This document shows positions 33,749 through 44,671 of a DNA stretch of 64,000 nucleotides, piece by piece. Under the pieces are notes generated by a model. It was not told where the DNA came from, did not search any database, and worked only from the letters and a program-made list of their open reading frames with translations. Location of the stretch: the NCBI GenBank assembly GCA_037127255.1, contig JBANSL010000003.1, forward strand, positions 43,521,314 to 43,585,313, in the 5' to 3' direction. Origin of the DNA: Persicaria tinctoria (taxonomy: Eukaryota; Streptophyta; Magnoliopsida; Caryophyllales; Polygonaceae). The number at the start of each line of letters is the position of its first letter. Position 1 is the first letter of the stretch. Both the position numbers and the translations under genes were made by a program.

Positions 33749-34455
33749 TGTTGTAGGAGGAAATCGAGTATGAAATATAAAATATAAGTCAAACCAGATT
33801 CTGCCCACGCAAATAATTACAAGACCTCGTCCTGATGCAGCAGTGGGAAGTCAGGATCGATCCACGAGGAAGCGTGTCAGCAGATCCTAGGCAGCGGTGG
33901 AATCTCACGGTCAGACATCGACAACAGGGTCCTCGATCTCGACTAGGGTAGTCGACAGAAGATCGGACAGTCGAACACAACAACAGCAACTCGGCAGTTT
34001 CTAGTCGATATCGACAAGGCCCTACTCGATATCGAGTAGCCTTCGTCTGGGTCGAGTGGGTCTGGTCGAGTTCTTGCACACAGTAAGCTACGGCGACTCT
34101 GGGTCGAGGATTAGTAGTCGAGATCGACCAGGGCTTGGTCGAGGTCGATGAGGGCAGAAACTTAGAACGAAAACGAAAGAAAGTAAAAACAAATGCTTTG
34201 GGGTTTCGACTAAACTTAATGTAAAAGAACTTCCAAGATTGGGGTTTGCAACGACAATAACCAAGCATGCATAAGGTAGAACCAAACAGATAATCATGTG
34301 AATCGTATTAAAGGATTAAGCTTTCTCCTTTTCCAACAATTAGACAACTCTCTCAAGAAACCCTAATTGTCTCTACCGATTTTATGTTTATAATCCAAGT
34401 TGTTAGCATGGATCTCCATTAGATGGGCAATAAACACATAAACAAGTAGGACAAT

Positions 34456-36701
34456 TGTTGTAAGCTGAATCTGCCATGTTTTACAGTAACTTTTATATCG
34501 ATTTCTGTATACATTGCATTCATTTGGGTTAAGACAATACATAATCTATGTAGTTTGTGTTTATTTGCCAAATTATGGAATCTACACCAGTTTCTGTTTA
34601 ATTTGCAGAAATCGAGGCGTTTTACAGCAATTCTACAGAAGGTCGGAAAAGCTCGGAAAACCACTACAGAAGTCCAAGGTCAAAGCAGCGAAACAAGTCT
34701 ACGAGCCAAGGCTACTCGACCTCGACAAGACATGTCCGAGCAACCTTGTCGACAGAGCCTGATCGAGAGAGCCAGACCACCCAACTCCGGGACTCTACTC
34801 GATCTCGACGAAGCCCTGGTCGAGATCGACGAAGCCCAAAGTCATGCCCGGAGTCGACGAGGAGAGCTGCCCGAGAAGCCGAGGACTAAGCCGAGGACGA
34901 CCAGGAGCACTCGCTGCCAGCGACTCAACTCGCTGCCAGCGACTCAACTCGCTGCAGCGGATCACTCACTGCCGCGGAAGAAGCCACTCGCTGCCAGCGG
35001 ATGAAGCAACTCGCGGGAGCGGAAGCGGAAGGGAGGAGCCCTACTCGATCTCGACAAGCCTTGGTCGAGATCGACGAGCCTAGGGTCAAGATCCGGAGCC
35101 CATCGAGGAGAGCCGCTCGAGAAACCCTAGTCGGCGAGCCAGTCTACTCGAAGTCGACTAGGTCTACTCGAGATCGACGAGCACCTGAGCCCCAGTCCGA
35201 GCACATCGAGCACCCCAACCCGAGGAAGCCCAATCGACGAGCCATCCTTGTCGAGGTCGACGAGTCGTGGTCGATCTCGAGTAGAGCCGCGTTCCAGAAG
35301 CTTCTCGACTTGGCTTGTCCGACTAGACTTGGCTTTCCTTGGGCGCAAAGACGGAAGATTCTATCCAAATCCATCGAAGATCTATCCGAATACATCAAGT
35401 TCTATCCAAGGAGACAAGATCTATCAACACATGAAGACCTACCTTAATTAGTTTTATCTTTTCCTAGTTGATTTAATTCCTTAAAACATTTATTTATCTT
35501 TTATGCTTTTAGATATAATTTTAGATAGAGATAGATATCTTCTTTCCTAGAATAGCTAGGGAATGAAGGCTATAAATAAGGCCCTAGGGGGCTCAGTTTT
35601 ATTCATTCAATTTCAGAGACAATTAGTTAGTTCCACAGAGAAGTTTAGGAGTTCTAAGGTTTTTAAGGTTTTGGCTTTCTGCGAAAGTTGATTGCCAGGA
35701 TTGTAAAAGGCTTTGAATATAGTTAATGCAAGTTGTTTCTTTTTATACATCAATGTCTGTTATTGCGATGAGGCGTGAGTAGTCCACCCACTTCTGGGGC
35801 TGGGGTGAGCCCGACGGTGGCCATGTGAGGCGATGCGATAAAGGTCAGATCTTTTTGTGCGATTCATCTTCTATCCCTATGAGCATGATTCTTTTGCGAG
35901 AGTTGAAGGTGATCCTTGTTTGTGTTATTGAAGCGAAAGTGATCTTAATGCAACTTGGATTAATTATGTGAAAAAGGTTAGTAACAATTAGGGTTTATGC
36001 GAAAGCCTCTATTTGCCTATTTGTTAATAACGAAAGTTATTTGATGGAAAACATGATCTTTTATGCCTTTATGTGTTACCTTGCATGGTTATCGTTGTGG
36101 TGATGAAACCCTGGCTTTGGAAGTCTTTTAATATATTGAGTTTATTTTATGTCAAAAAGCTGAGTTTGGGTTTGAGCAATTGCAATTTACGTTCTTTTAA
36201 GTTTCTGTTCTTATCGATACAGAGGAGATCTTGTCGATCTCGAGTTGGTTGTACTCGATCTCGAGTAAGCTTCGTCTTGGTCGAGTTGAAGTTTCTGTCT
36301 TTGTCAATTTCTGCAATTTCTGTTTTCTGTGCTTTGTCGATCTCGAGTTGCTGTCGTCGAGATCGACCAGTCTGCTGCTTTGCGTTTCGTTTCTGCTTTG
36401 CTTCTGTTTTGCTTTGTTCTTTACTTTACTTTTTGTCTTTAGTTTTTGTCTTTGCTTTTGTTTTAGTTGCCCTTGTCGGGTTTATTTGTTTCTTTTCTGT
36501 TTCTGCGATTCTGTCTTTCTGCTGCTGTTGTGAGAATTTACAGCTATCTAAGAACTGCTGACGTGCTTCCTCGAGGATTCGATCCTGACTTTTCTCTTAT
36601 TACAATGGGAGGAAGTCTTGTATTTATTTGCTGAGACAGGGAAGTCAGTCTGAACTTTATTTCATATTTATTTCAATACTCGATTTACTCCTGCAACAAC
36701 A
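34456..36701 (+). mobile_element. sister-family solo LTR, 2246 bp, inside element 1's 3' LTR
   Basis: Starts TGTTGTAAGCTG and ends CCTGCAACAACA. The target duplication is ACAAT (34451-34455) and AAAAT (36702-36706), and the uninterrupted right LTR of element 1 has a single AAAAT at the same point (43381-43385). TATA box TATAAATAAG at 35571-35580 defines + orientation. It carries many TCGANNTCGA dyads (for example near 34799, 35045, 35163, 36235). A C/T-rich stretch with TTTGCTTTGTTC words lies at 36370-36530. No internal region or second LTR: solo LTR. Confidence 0.88.
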
Positions 36702-36988
36702 AAAATGCTCAAAACATGATAAAGGTTGGATCTTTACCTCAAATATGCATGGCTATCGTCGGGCTCGCCCCAACCCTAGAAGTGGGTGGACTACTCACGC
36801 CTCATCGCAAACTCATACATCATTGATTGAAAGAAAACAACTTGCATTAAACTAAATTCAAAGACTTTACAATCCCGGCGATCCAACTCTCGTCGAATGC
36901 CAAAACCCTAAAACCTTCGAACTCCTAAACTGTCTCTGTGAAACTACTTCTCTACTTCTGTGAATTAATAAAACGGAGCCCCATGGGC

Positions 36989-36998
36989 TTTATTTATA
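36989..36998 (-). promoter_or_regulatory. TATA box, element 1 3' LTR
   Basis: CTATAAATAA on the minus strand in the same place as in the 5' LTR copy (43667-43676). Confidence 0.6.
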
Positions 36999-37993
36999 GC
37001 CTTCTAATCCTTGCTACTCAAGGATAGAAATCTTTATCTAAAACTAAAACTATATCTAAAACTTTAATGATAAATAAAAGACATAACATAATTAAATCCA
37101 AAATAGGAAAATATATCTAAAGTCTTCCATGGATAGATCTTCTTCTCTTCATGATGTATCTTGATGATTTTGGATAGAATCGACAATCTTCGAGCCCAAG
37201 CAAAGCCAAATCGAGTAGAATTCGTCAAGCCGAGTAACATGGCTTCTGGAAGCGTCGTCGATCTCGACAAGGCTCTTGTCGATCTCGAGTAGAAATCCTG
37301 GTCGACTGGCTTGGCTCCTCATCTCGGCTAGCTCGTCCTCGACAAACTCGGACATGACTCCTGGCGCTCGTCGATCTCGAGTAGCCCTAGTCGACCTCAA
37401 GTAGAAAAGTTCTGTCAACTAGGTCTTCTCGGGTACGTGTCCTCGACAAGCTTGGATCTGGACTCGGGGCTCATCGATCTCGACCAAGTCTTCTCGAGAT
37501 CGAGTAGAGATGTGCTCGGCTTCTTGTCCTCGGCTTCTCGATCAGCTATTCTCCTCGTCGACTCAGGGTGTGGCACTGGGCTTCGTCGATCTCGACCAGG
37601 TCTTGTCGAGATCGAGTTGGGTTCCGGAGCTTGGTTGGTCTGGCTCTCGACGTTGCTCCTGGTCGACAAGGCTGTGCTCGGACATTCTCATCAAGATCGA
37701 GTAAGGGCTACTCGAGATCGAGTAGCTTGGGTTCTTAGCTCGATTCGACTGGTTCCGCTGCTGCTTTGACCTTGGACTTCTGTAGTGGATTTCCGAGCTT
37801 TTCCGACCTTCCTTAGAATTGCTGTAAAACGCCTCGAATTCTGCGATTTAAACAAAAACTGGTGTAGATTCCATAATTTGGCAAATAACCATAAACCACA
37901 TAGATTCTGTACTATCTTAGCCCAAATGCATGAAATGTATGCAGAAATCGATATAAAAGTAAATGTAGAACATGGCAAATTAGGCTTACAACA

Positions 37994-39726
37994 AACACCA
38001 CATACTTAAGCTTGCTTGTCCTCAAGCAATACTTTTAATTGTCATTCAGGGGAAGAATTCAAAACTCTCAACATATCAGATTCATTCTTATATAACCCTG
38101 CAATCAATTACCATCCTCGAAAAAGGTACTTGTGCCACAAATTCATGCATGTGTAATTATACAAAAGCAACATCTACTCACAAAAGGAGGGTTATGCAAA
38201 ACATTCATTTGTGACAAAGCATTGATAATCAAGAGGACTTCAATTTAAGCTCAAATAAGGAGTAGATTTGGGAAAAGGCTAAAGGTGGGCAATTTTTGGC
38301 TATGTGGTGCTTATGATCCGGGGAAATGGAGTATTTCTAAACTGAATTTCGTACCACATTCTTTCTCCATAACATTCATCACCTTGCGTAATGCTTTTTC
38401 TCAATAATAATGCTTTTACCTCTCTAACCTCAGCACTGCCTTCTCGCGAGTCGCAATCATGGGTGTCATGAATGGCCCCGGATACTTAGTGCTTTGGACT
38501 CCTCACAATGTGTCCCATCTCTCCAAACTATTATCTCAGAGAGTAGGGTCAATCTACCTTTATCTCCTGAGGTGATTGGATTTTCTTTCACTCATTAAAT
38601 TTTCCATATATTTCAAATAATTTCCTTCCAAACTCCAAATATGATAACAGCACAAACACCATATAATAATCTCCATAATGTAACATCATTCTCAAAATAA
38701 TCCCCGGATAAGGTAAAGAATGGCAAATATTTAGTTCATGTGGAACAATATATGAAATAAGGCATATTATGGCTATTGTGATGCATAAGCATAGGTATGG
38801 CTAGGATTATAACAATGTGAGCATTATATGGAAATATAAAGTCCTTCATCATCTTATCATGCAACATGTCAAAATCAATATCAAATTTACCTCCTTTCAT
38901 GGTTTTCAAGAAAATATGCACTTCATTGTGACTTCCCTTTACTAGGCAATTTCATGCTATATCTCTAATGAATCTAATTTTGCACCGTCGAGTTCAATAT
39001 AAGCTTCCATGACATTATTCAAAATTTTCAATGGGGGTCATTTTTCTCAAACTTTTTGGAAAACATGCATATATAAGCACATAAATGAATAATGAATTCC
39101 AAAATAGCCATGTAGCAATTCAAAGAAATAATTTCTAAATATGCACAAAATATGCACAAATATGGTCAATATGCATGAAGGAATCCCTTCCCCCACCCCA
39201 TACTTAAACATTATAGTGTCCTCACTGTATAAAATAATAAAAACAAGAGTACAGGAAGGAACTCACAAAATAGGACATCGAAGAGATCGAACCAGTGTAT
39301 GTCGAGTAGAGTTCTTGTCGAGATCGAGTACACTGTACTCGATATCGAGTAGCTTTTCTGCATCCAATGGATTCTGAAGTCGAGGAGCTTCTGATGGCTT
39401 GTCGATGTCGAGTACGTCTACTCGAGATCGAGTAACTTCTGGGCTGCTCCTCCTTGTCGTCGTCGACTTGGCCTTCGTTGATTCTGACTGTTTTTCAGGG
39501 ACTTCTTTATTCCACTTTTCGCGATCCTTATATGCTTGCCGACCTAAAAGTGTTAGATTGCACACAAAAACAAGACTATCCACATGAAGTATTCTAACAG
39601 ACATAAAACCAAAACCAAAAACAAAAACCAAAAACCAAAAAGTTCAACAAGTCCCAAAAGTTCAAAAGTTCTATGTACATGCTCTAGATTTTAGAGTCGC
39701 TAGGCCGACTTCTCCTTTTTTAGCGC
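37994..39726 (-). other. element 1 3' non-coding region
   Basis: Holds a hairpin plus purine-tract module next to the LTR (37994-38027), the conserved CATGGGTGTCATGAATGG word (38445-38481), a second purine tract with hairpin (39183-39226), and a dyad pair (39316-39351 region). No ORF of note. Confidence 0.7.
38014..38027 (-). promoter_or_regulatory. hairpin GCTTG-AGGA-CAAGC before the element 1 PPT
   Basis: In element sense, a 5-bp stem with AGGA loop, then AAGC and TTAAGTATGTGG up to the LTR. Equivalent hairpins occur in the other elements with different stems. Confidence 0.6.
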
Positions 39727-42594
39727 TCAAGGACCATTATTGTGGGGCCCGCTCATGCTTGGCCCTTCTCCTGGATCGTCTAGGTCCTGATGGTAGTATG
39801 CAAGCTCAGCTAACAGGTGGTTGCTTGCATCATCTCCCTTCTCTTTCTTTTTCTTCCTTGTAGCCCTTAGCTTTCGCAGATTCTCTTGCCATGGTGTCTT
39901 ATCTCCCCTTAAATCATTGAAAATTTTATTTATGGACTGAGGGGGAGTAGAATTCATACCTGAACTTACCTTTTTGGACCCAAAACAGAAATCTTTGGGC
40001 TTGGGGCTAGTCGAGATCGAGTACTGCTGGTCGATCTCGAGTACAGGGACCCCATACATAGGCTCTGGGCAAGTCTTTGGCTCAGCAGTGGTTGTCGAGA
40101 TCAACAAAGGCTTGTCGAGGTCGAGTAGAGCGCTTGTCGAGATCGAGTATGGCTTGTCGATCTCGAGTACAGTTTTGGCTCCTTCCTCCACTGTTTGCTT
40201 GGTACCTTGGTTGCTGATGCTTTTCACCTCCAGCCATGAAATTTCCTCATTTGTAGGGCCAAAAGAGAAATCCAAAACCTCATCGCCTATGGTGAAGGTG
40301 AGCGATCTATTCTTGACACTGATTCTGGCATCTGCAGTTGCTAAGAATGGTCTACCAAGAATAATAGGGCTAGTAGGATCTTCAGCACAGTCTATAATAA
40401 GGAAATCAGCTGGAAAAAAGAATTTACCAACCTGGACGGGGACATTTTCAACTATACCTGTAGGGATGACCACTGTATTGTTTGCCATGTATAGTTTGGC
40501 ATCCACAGGTTCTATGCATCCTATTTTGACCTTCCGCCAGATTGATAGAGGCATGATGCTCACACTTGCTCCTAAATCGCACAGAGAATCATATTTATAT
40601 TGTCCAAAACCCACAGTAATATATAACTTACCAGGGTCAGGCCTCTTTTCAGGGAAGTGGAGTACTTTGCATTCGCCTGCAATCTTTGAGATGGATCGCT
40701 TCTTGCTCAGGATTTCCTTCAGAAATTTGACATATCCAGGCATCTCTTGCAGGGCTTCTGTAAAAGGAATAGAAACATTCAGTTCTTGCAGCATATTAAC
40801 AAATCTGGTAAACCTACCTGCAGTGGGATCTTTCTGTGCTTTTGAAGGGAAAGGCAATGGCTTTTTCTGCTTCGGAGCCAGATCAGCTGTTGGAGGCGTT
40901 GCAGAGTCGTCGACCTCGGCTTGCTGCTCCTCGATTTCGACCACGGGCCCCTCGACATCGAGTAGGGTGGTCGACCTGGAGTTGCTGGTCTGCGAAGCGG
41001 AGTCCGAGCTCAACTTCTGGTCTGTATCGAGTAGCGGCTTGTCGATGTCGAGTATAGCCTCCTCGAGATCGAGTTGGCTCTGCTCTGTCTCGAGTTGCTG
41101 CTCTGCGTTGCTTTGCTGTTTCCCGACCTCTGGCTCGTGTAATTGATGCCCACTTCTGAGTTTGATAGCTGCGACATGTCCGGTTTTCCCCTTAGGATTT
41201 GGCTCTGTTTGCCCCGGGAGCTGTCCGGACGGTCGTGGGATCTGCGCAGCGATTTGACCCATCTGGGTCTCTATTCCCCTTTTCCAGATGTCTAGTTCCC
41301 CAAATTTGGTGGTGATGTTCTGGAACTGGTTGTTGATGGTGCCATGATTTCGTCGCATCTCCTCAAGGATCAGCTGCAGATCATCTTTCTTTTGATCCCT
41401 TTCTGGATGTCCTGGAGCTCTGTAGGGCGGGGGATTCCTAGGAGGACCTTGGTTCCATTGTGGTTGATAGAACCTTTGATCCCCCATGTAGCGATTGGGA
41501 CCCCCTGCGTAAGCTGCCTCCTCATGTGTTTCTGCCATTCTGACTTGCTCTGTGTGTGGGCACTCAGTAGTGGTGTGCCTTTGTGATCCGCATTCGATGC
41601 AAGGCTGATTGACAGATAGGTATTTGACTTGCTTGAAGAGCTTGCGATTCTGGTCTCTGTAGAACTGCTCCCTGACATCTGGGTCGATCTGCTTTGCTGG
41701 CTCATAGAGTGGCATAGATGGTGCTGGCCTAGCGTAGGAGTTCTCCTCATAGTTTGTAGGAGCCCCATATTTGTTGTCATAGTTAGTGAGCTTTTCTAGC
41801 ACACCCCATGCGTCACTTGGTGGCATCGTCAGATACTCATAGCGAGTATAATGATTGATTCTGTCCTTAGTGACTTGATCAAGAGAGTTGAAGAAGATCT
41901 CCTGAATGACGTAGGGTGGCTGTCCATGAGTAGGGCAAGATCGCAGCAGCTCTTTGTAGCGTTCCCATGCCCTTGCCAGCGGTTCCCCTTGCTTCTGTTT
42001 GAAGGCGGTGATTTTCTGGCGGAGAAGTGCTGTTTTGGCGGGTGGGAAGTATTTGTTCAGAAATTCTTGCTCTACTTGGGCCCATGTGGTGATAGATCTT
42101 GGTTTCAGCCCTTCAAGCCACTTTAGTGCAGGTCGAGCGAGAGACCAGCGAAAAGCTTTCATCTTGACATATTCTAGAGTTGTACCTTCAGCAAGAGTAC
42201 GGCATATGTCATAAAAATTGGTAATATGTTCAAGAGGACACTCATTAAATCTTCCACGAAAAGCATTGTTTTTAAGCTCTATAAGAAATTGAGTGCGAAT
42301 TTCAAAAGAGTTTTCAGGGATTAGAATCGCCGATTCAGGCACGACGAGAGTTGGATGCATATAATCCTCTGCAGTAGTTGGATATTGGGCAAGTTCATCC
42401 TGTGCTTGTTCCCTTGCTGCTTTCTCAGTGGCGATAGCAGCATCTTTAGCGACCAATTCCCTGGTGAGCCTAGCAATCAGCTGTTCTTGTGTTTCAGCGT
42501 CCGCCATGATCCTTTTGAGTTTAGAGTGGATGTGTAGGAAATGCTCCGGTTCGTCTAAGCTGTCAAACTCAGGTGGTAGACCAGAACGACGCAT
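39727..42594 (-). CDS. gag-protease polyprotein of element 1 (955 aa)
   Basis: A single open frame. Around residues 115-265 lies a retrotransposon gag domain (FRWSLARPALKWLEGL, FPPAKTALLRQKITAFKQ, WERYKELLRSCPTHGQP). A CCHC zinc knuckle CIECGSQRHTTTECPH sits near residue 332. A variable spacer with Asp/Ile-rich repeats (LDIDKP, LLDTDQ, VVEIEEQ) follows, then a retropepsin-type protease with LCDLGASVSIMP near residue 671 and IILGRPFLATADA downstream. The tail repeats YSISTS/LLDLDKP units and ends basic (RKLRATRKKKKEKG) then acidic. The frame stops before any reverse transcriptase. The start ATG lies about 60 bp from the primer site, just after a TTTTCAG tract. Gag would form the particle and protease process it; enzymes must come from elsewhere. 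Confidence 0.9.
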   Translation of the reverse strand: MRRSGLPPEFDSLDEPEHFLHIHSKLKRIMADAETQEQLIARLTRELVAKDAAIATEKAAREQAQDELAQYPTTAEDYMHPTLVVPESAILIPENSFEIRTQFLIELKNNAFRGRFNECPLEHITNFYDICRTLAEGTTLEYVKMKAFRWSLARPALKWLEGLKPRSITTWAQVEQEFLNKYFPPAKTALLRQKITAFKQKQGEPLARAWERYKELLRSCPTHGQPPYVIQEIFFNSLDQVTKDRINHYTRYEYLTMPPSDAWGVLEKLTNYDNKYGAPTNYEENSYARPAPSMPLYEPAKQIDPDVREQFYRDQNRKLFKQVKYLSVNQPCIECGSQRHTTTECPHTEQVRMAETHEEAAYAGGPNRYMGDQRFYQPQWNQGPPRNPPPYRAPGHPERDQKKDDLQLILEEMRRNHGTINNQFQNITTKFGELDIWKRGIETQMGQIAAQIPRPSGQLPGQTEPNPKGKTGHVAAIKLRSGHQLHEPEVGKQQSNAEQQLETEQSQLDLEEAILDIDKPLLDTDQKLSSDSASQTSNSRSTTLLDVEGPVVEIEEQQAEVDDSATPPTADLAPKQKKPLPFPSKAQKDPTAGRFTRFVNMLQELNVSIPFTEALQEMPGYVKFLKEILSKKRSISKIAGECKVLHFPEKRPDPGKLYITVGFGQYKYDSLCDLGASVSIMPLSIWRKVKIGCIEPVDAKLYMANNTVVIPTGIVENVPVQVGKFFFPADFLIIDCAEDPTSPIILGRPFLATADARISVKNRSLTFTIGDEVLDFSFGPTNEEISWLEVKSISNQGTKQTVEEGAKTVLEIDKPYSISTSALLDLDKPLLISTTTAEPKTCPEPMYGVPVLEIDQQYSISTSPKPKDFCFGSKKVSSGMNSTPPQSINKIFNDLRGDKTPWQENLRKLRATRKKKKEKGDDASNHLLAELAYYHQDLDDPGEGPSMSGPHNNGP

Positions 42595-42656
42595 ACACCT
42601 GAAAAGTAACTCAAAGAAGACGTGAGATCTAACTACCTAAGGCGCGAATGATTGCT

Positions 42657-42675
42657 TCCCCGGCAACGGCGCCAA
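42657..42675 (-). other. primer-binding site, element 1
   Basis: TTGGCGCCGTTGCCGGGGA on the minus strand, three bases inside the 5' LTR; the usual site of Athila/Tat-type gypsy elements. Confidence 0.9.
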
Positions 42676-42677
42676 TT

Positions 42678-44671
42678 TGTTGTAGGAGGAAATCGAGTAT
42701 GAAATATAAAATATAAGTCAAACCAGATTCTGCCCACGCAAATAATTACAAGACCTCCTCCTGATGCAGCAGTGGGAAGTCAGGATCGATCCACGAGGAA
42801 GCGTGTCAGCGGATCCTAGGCAGCGGTGGAATCTCACGGTCAGACGTCGACAACAGGGTCCTCGATCTCGACTAGGGTAGTCGACAGAAGATCGGACAGT
42901 CGAACACAACAGCAGCAACTCGGCAGTTTCTAGTCGATATCGACAAGGCCCTACTCGATATCGAGTAGCCTTCGTCTGGGTCGAGTGGGTCTGGTCGAGT
43001 TCTTGCACACAGTAAGCTACGGCGACTCTGGGTTGAGGATTAGTAGTCGAGATCGACCAGGGCTTGGTCGAGGTCGACGAGGGCAGAAACTTAGAACGAA
43101 AACGAAAGAAAGTAAAAACAAATGCTTTAGGGTTTCGACTAAACTTAATGTAAAAGAACTTCCAAGATTGGGGTTTGCAACGACAATAACCAAGCATGCA
43201 TAAGGTAGAACCAAACAGATAATCATGTGAATCGTATTATAGGATTAAGCTTTCGCCTTTTCCAACAATTAGACAACTCTCTCAAGAAACCCTAATTGTC
43301 TCTACCGATTTTATGTTTATAATCCAAGTTGTTAGCATGGATCTCCATTAGATGGGCAATAAACACATAAACAAGTAGGAAAATGCTCAAAACATGATAA
43401 AGGTTGGATCTTTACCTCAAATATGCATGCCTATCGTCGGGCTCGCCCCAACCCTAGAAGTGGGTGGACTACTCACGCCTCATCGCAAACTCATACATCA
43501 TTGACTGAAAGAAAACAACTTGTATTAAACTAAATTCAAAGACTTTACAATCCCGACGATCCAACTCTCGTCGAATGCCAAAACCCTAAAACCTTCGAAC
43601 TCCTAAACTGTCTCTGTGGAACTACTTCTCTACTTCTGTGAATTAATAAAACGGAGCCCCATGGGCTTTATTTATAGCCTTTTAATCCTTGCTACTCAAG
43701 GATAGAAATCTTTATCTAAAACTAAAACTATATCTAAAACTTTAATGATAAATAAAAGACATAACATAATTAAATCCAAAATGGGAAAATATATCTAAAG
43801 TCTTCCATGGATAGATCTTCTTCTCTTCATGATGTATCTTGATGATTTTGGATAGAATCGACAATCTTCGAGCCCAAGCAAAGCCAAACCGAGTAGAATT
43901 CGTCAAGCCGAGTAACATGGCTTCTGGAAGCGTCGTCGATCTCGACAAGGCTCTTGTCGATCTCGAGTAGAAATCCTGGTCGACTGGCTTGGCTCCTCGT
44001 CTCGGCTAGCTGGTCCTCCACAAACTCGGACATGACTCCTGGCGCTCGTCGATCTCGAGTAGCCCTAGTCGACCTCGAGTAGAAAAGTTTTGTCAACTAG
44101 GTCTTCTCGGGTACGTGTGCTCGACAAGCTTGGATCTGGACTCGGGGCTCATCGATCTCGACCAAGTCTTGTTGAGATCGAGTAGAGATGTGCTCGGCTT
44201 CTTGTCCTCGGCTTCTCGATCAGCTCTTCTCCTCGTCGACTCAGGGTGTGGCACTAGGCTTCGTCGATCTCGACCAGGTCTTGTCGAGATCGAGTTGGGT
44301 TCCGGAGCTTGGTTGGTCTGGCTCTCGACGTTGCTCCTGGTCGACAAGGCTGTGCTCGGACATTCTCATCAAGGTCGAGTAAGGGCTACTCGAGATCGAG
44401 TAGCTTGGGTTCTTAGCTCGATTCGACTGGTTCCGCTGCTGCTTTGACCTTGGAGTTCTGTAGTGGATTTCCGAGCTTTTCCGACCTTCCTTAGAATTGC
44501 TGTAAAACGCCTCGAATTCTGCGATTTAAACAAAAACTGGTGTAGATTCCATAATTTGGCAAATAACCATAAACCACATAGATTATGTACTATCTTAGCC
44601 CAAATGCATGAAATGTATGCAGAAATCGATATAAAAGTAAATGTAGAACATGGAAAATTAGGCTTACAACA
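42678..44671 (-). repeat. element 1 5' LTR, 1994 bp
   Basis: TGTTGTAAGCC to TCCTACAACA in element sense. Contains a TATA box and clusters of TCGANNTCGA dyads (for example the perfect TACTCGATATCGAGTA at 42952-42967). Confidence 0.92.
43667..43676 (-). promoter_or_regulatory. TATA box, element 1 5' LTR
   Basis: CTATAAATAA on the minus strand, with GGGGCTCCG downstream; probable core promoter for element 1 RNA. Confidence 0.65.

Larger units (their letters stand above)
33749..37993 (-). repeat. element 1 3' LTR (split by solo LTR)
   Basis: Parts 33749-34450 and 36707-37993 together match 42678-44671. The TATA box of the minus strand lies at about 36989-36998. Confidence 0.92.
33749..44671 (-). 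mobile_element. element 1: complete non-autonomous Ty3-gypsy element (gag-protease only)
   Basis: Both LTRs begin TGTTGTA and end TACAACA, with a 5-bp duplication GATTC. Minus orientation: 5' LTR 42678-44671, primer site 42657-42675, gag-protease ORF 39727-42594, non-coding 3' region, 3' LTR 33749-37993 (split by a solo LTR at 34456-36701). The two LTRs differ at about twenty or so positions over the 1.3 kb I compared, many of them C/T or G/A at CpG, so the insertion is fairly young. No reverse transcriptase, RNase H or integrase lies in the 4.7 kb internal region; mobilisation would need a helper. Confidence 0.92.

Noticed and set aside
34555..35447. Overlapping Arg/Ser-rich frames in the sister solo LTR
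   Set aside because: Generated by TCGA-rich dyads read in any frame (S/R/D repeats); not genes.
36073..36561. Hydrophobic 162-codon frame suggesting a membrane protein
   Set aside because: Lies in the T-rich 3' part of a solo LTR; the Phe/Leu/Cys-rich translation follows from base composition.
39974..41146. 390-codon + strand open frame
   Set aside because: Lies wholly opposite the element 1 gag-protease frame, which has clear domains; a shadow kept open by the dyad-rich sequence.
42718..43226. Open frames inside the element 1 LTR and their copies at 33789-34297
   Set aside because: Identical frames in both LTR copies reflect duplicated non-coding LTR sequence, with no protein features.
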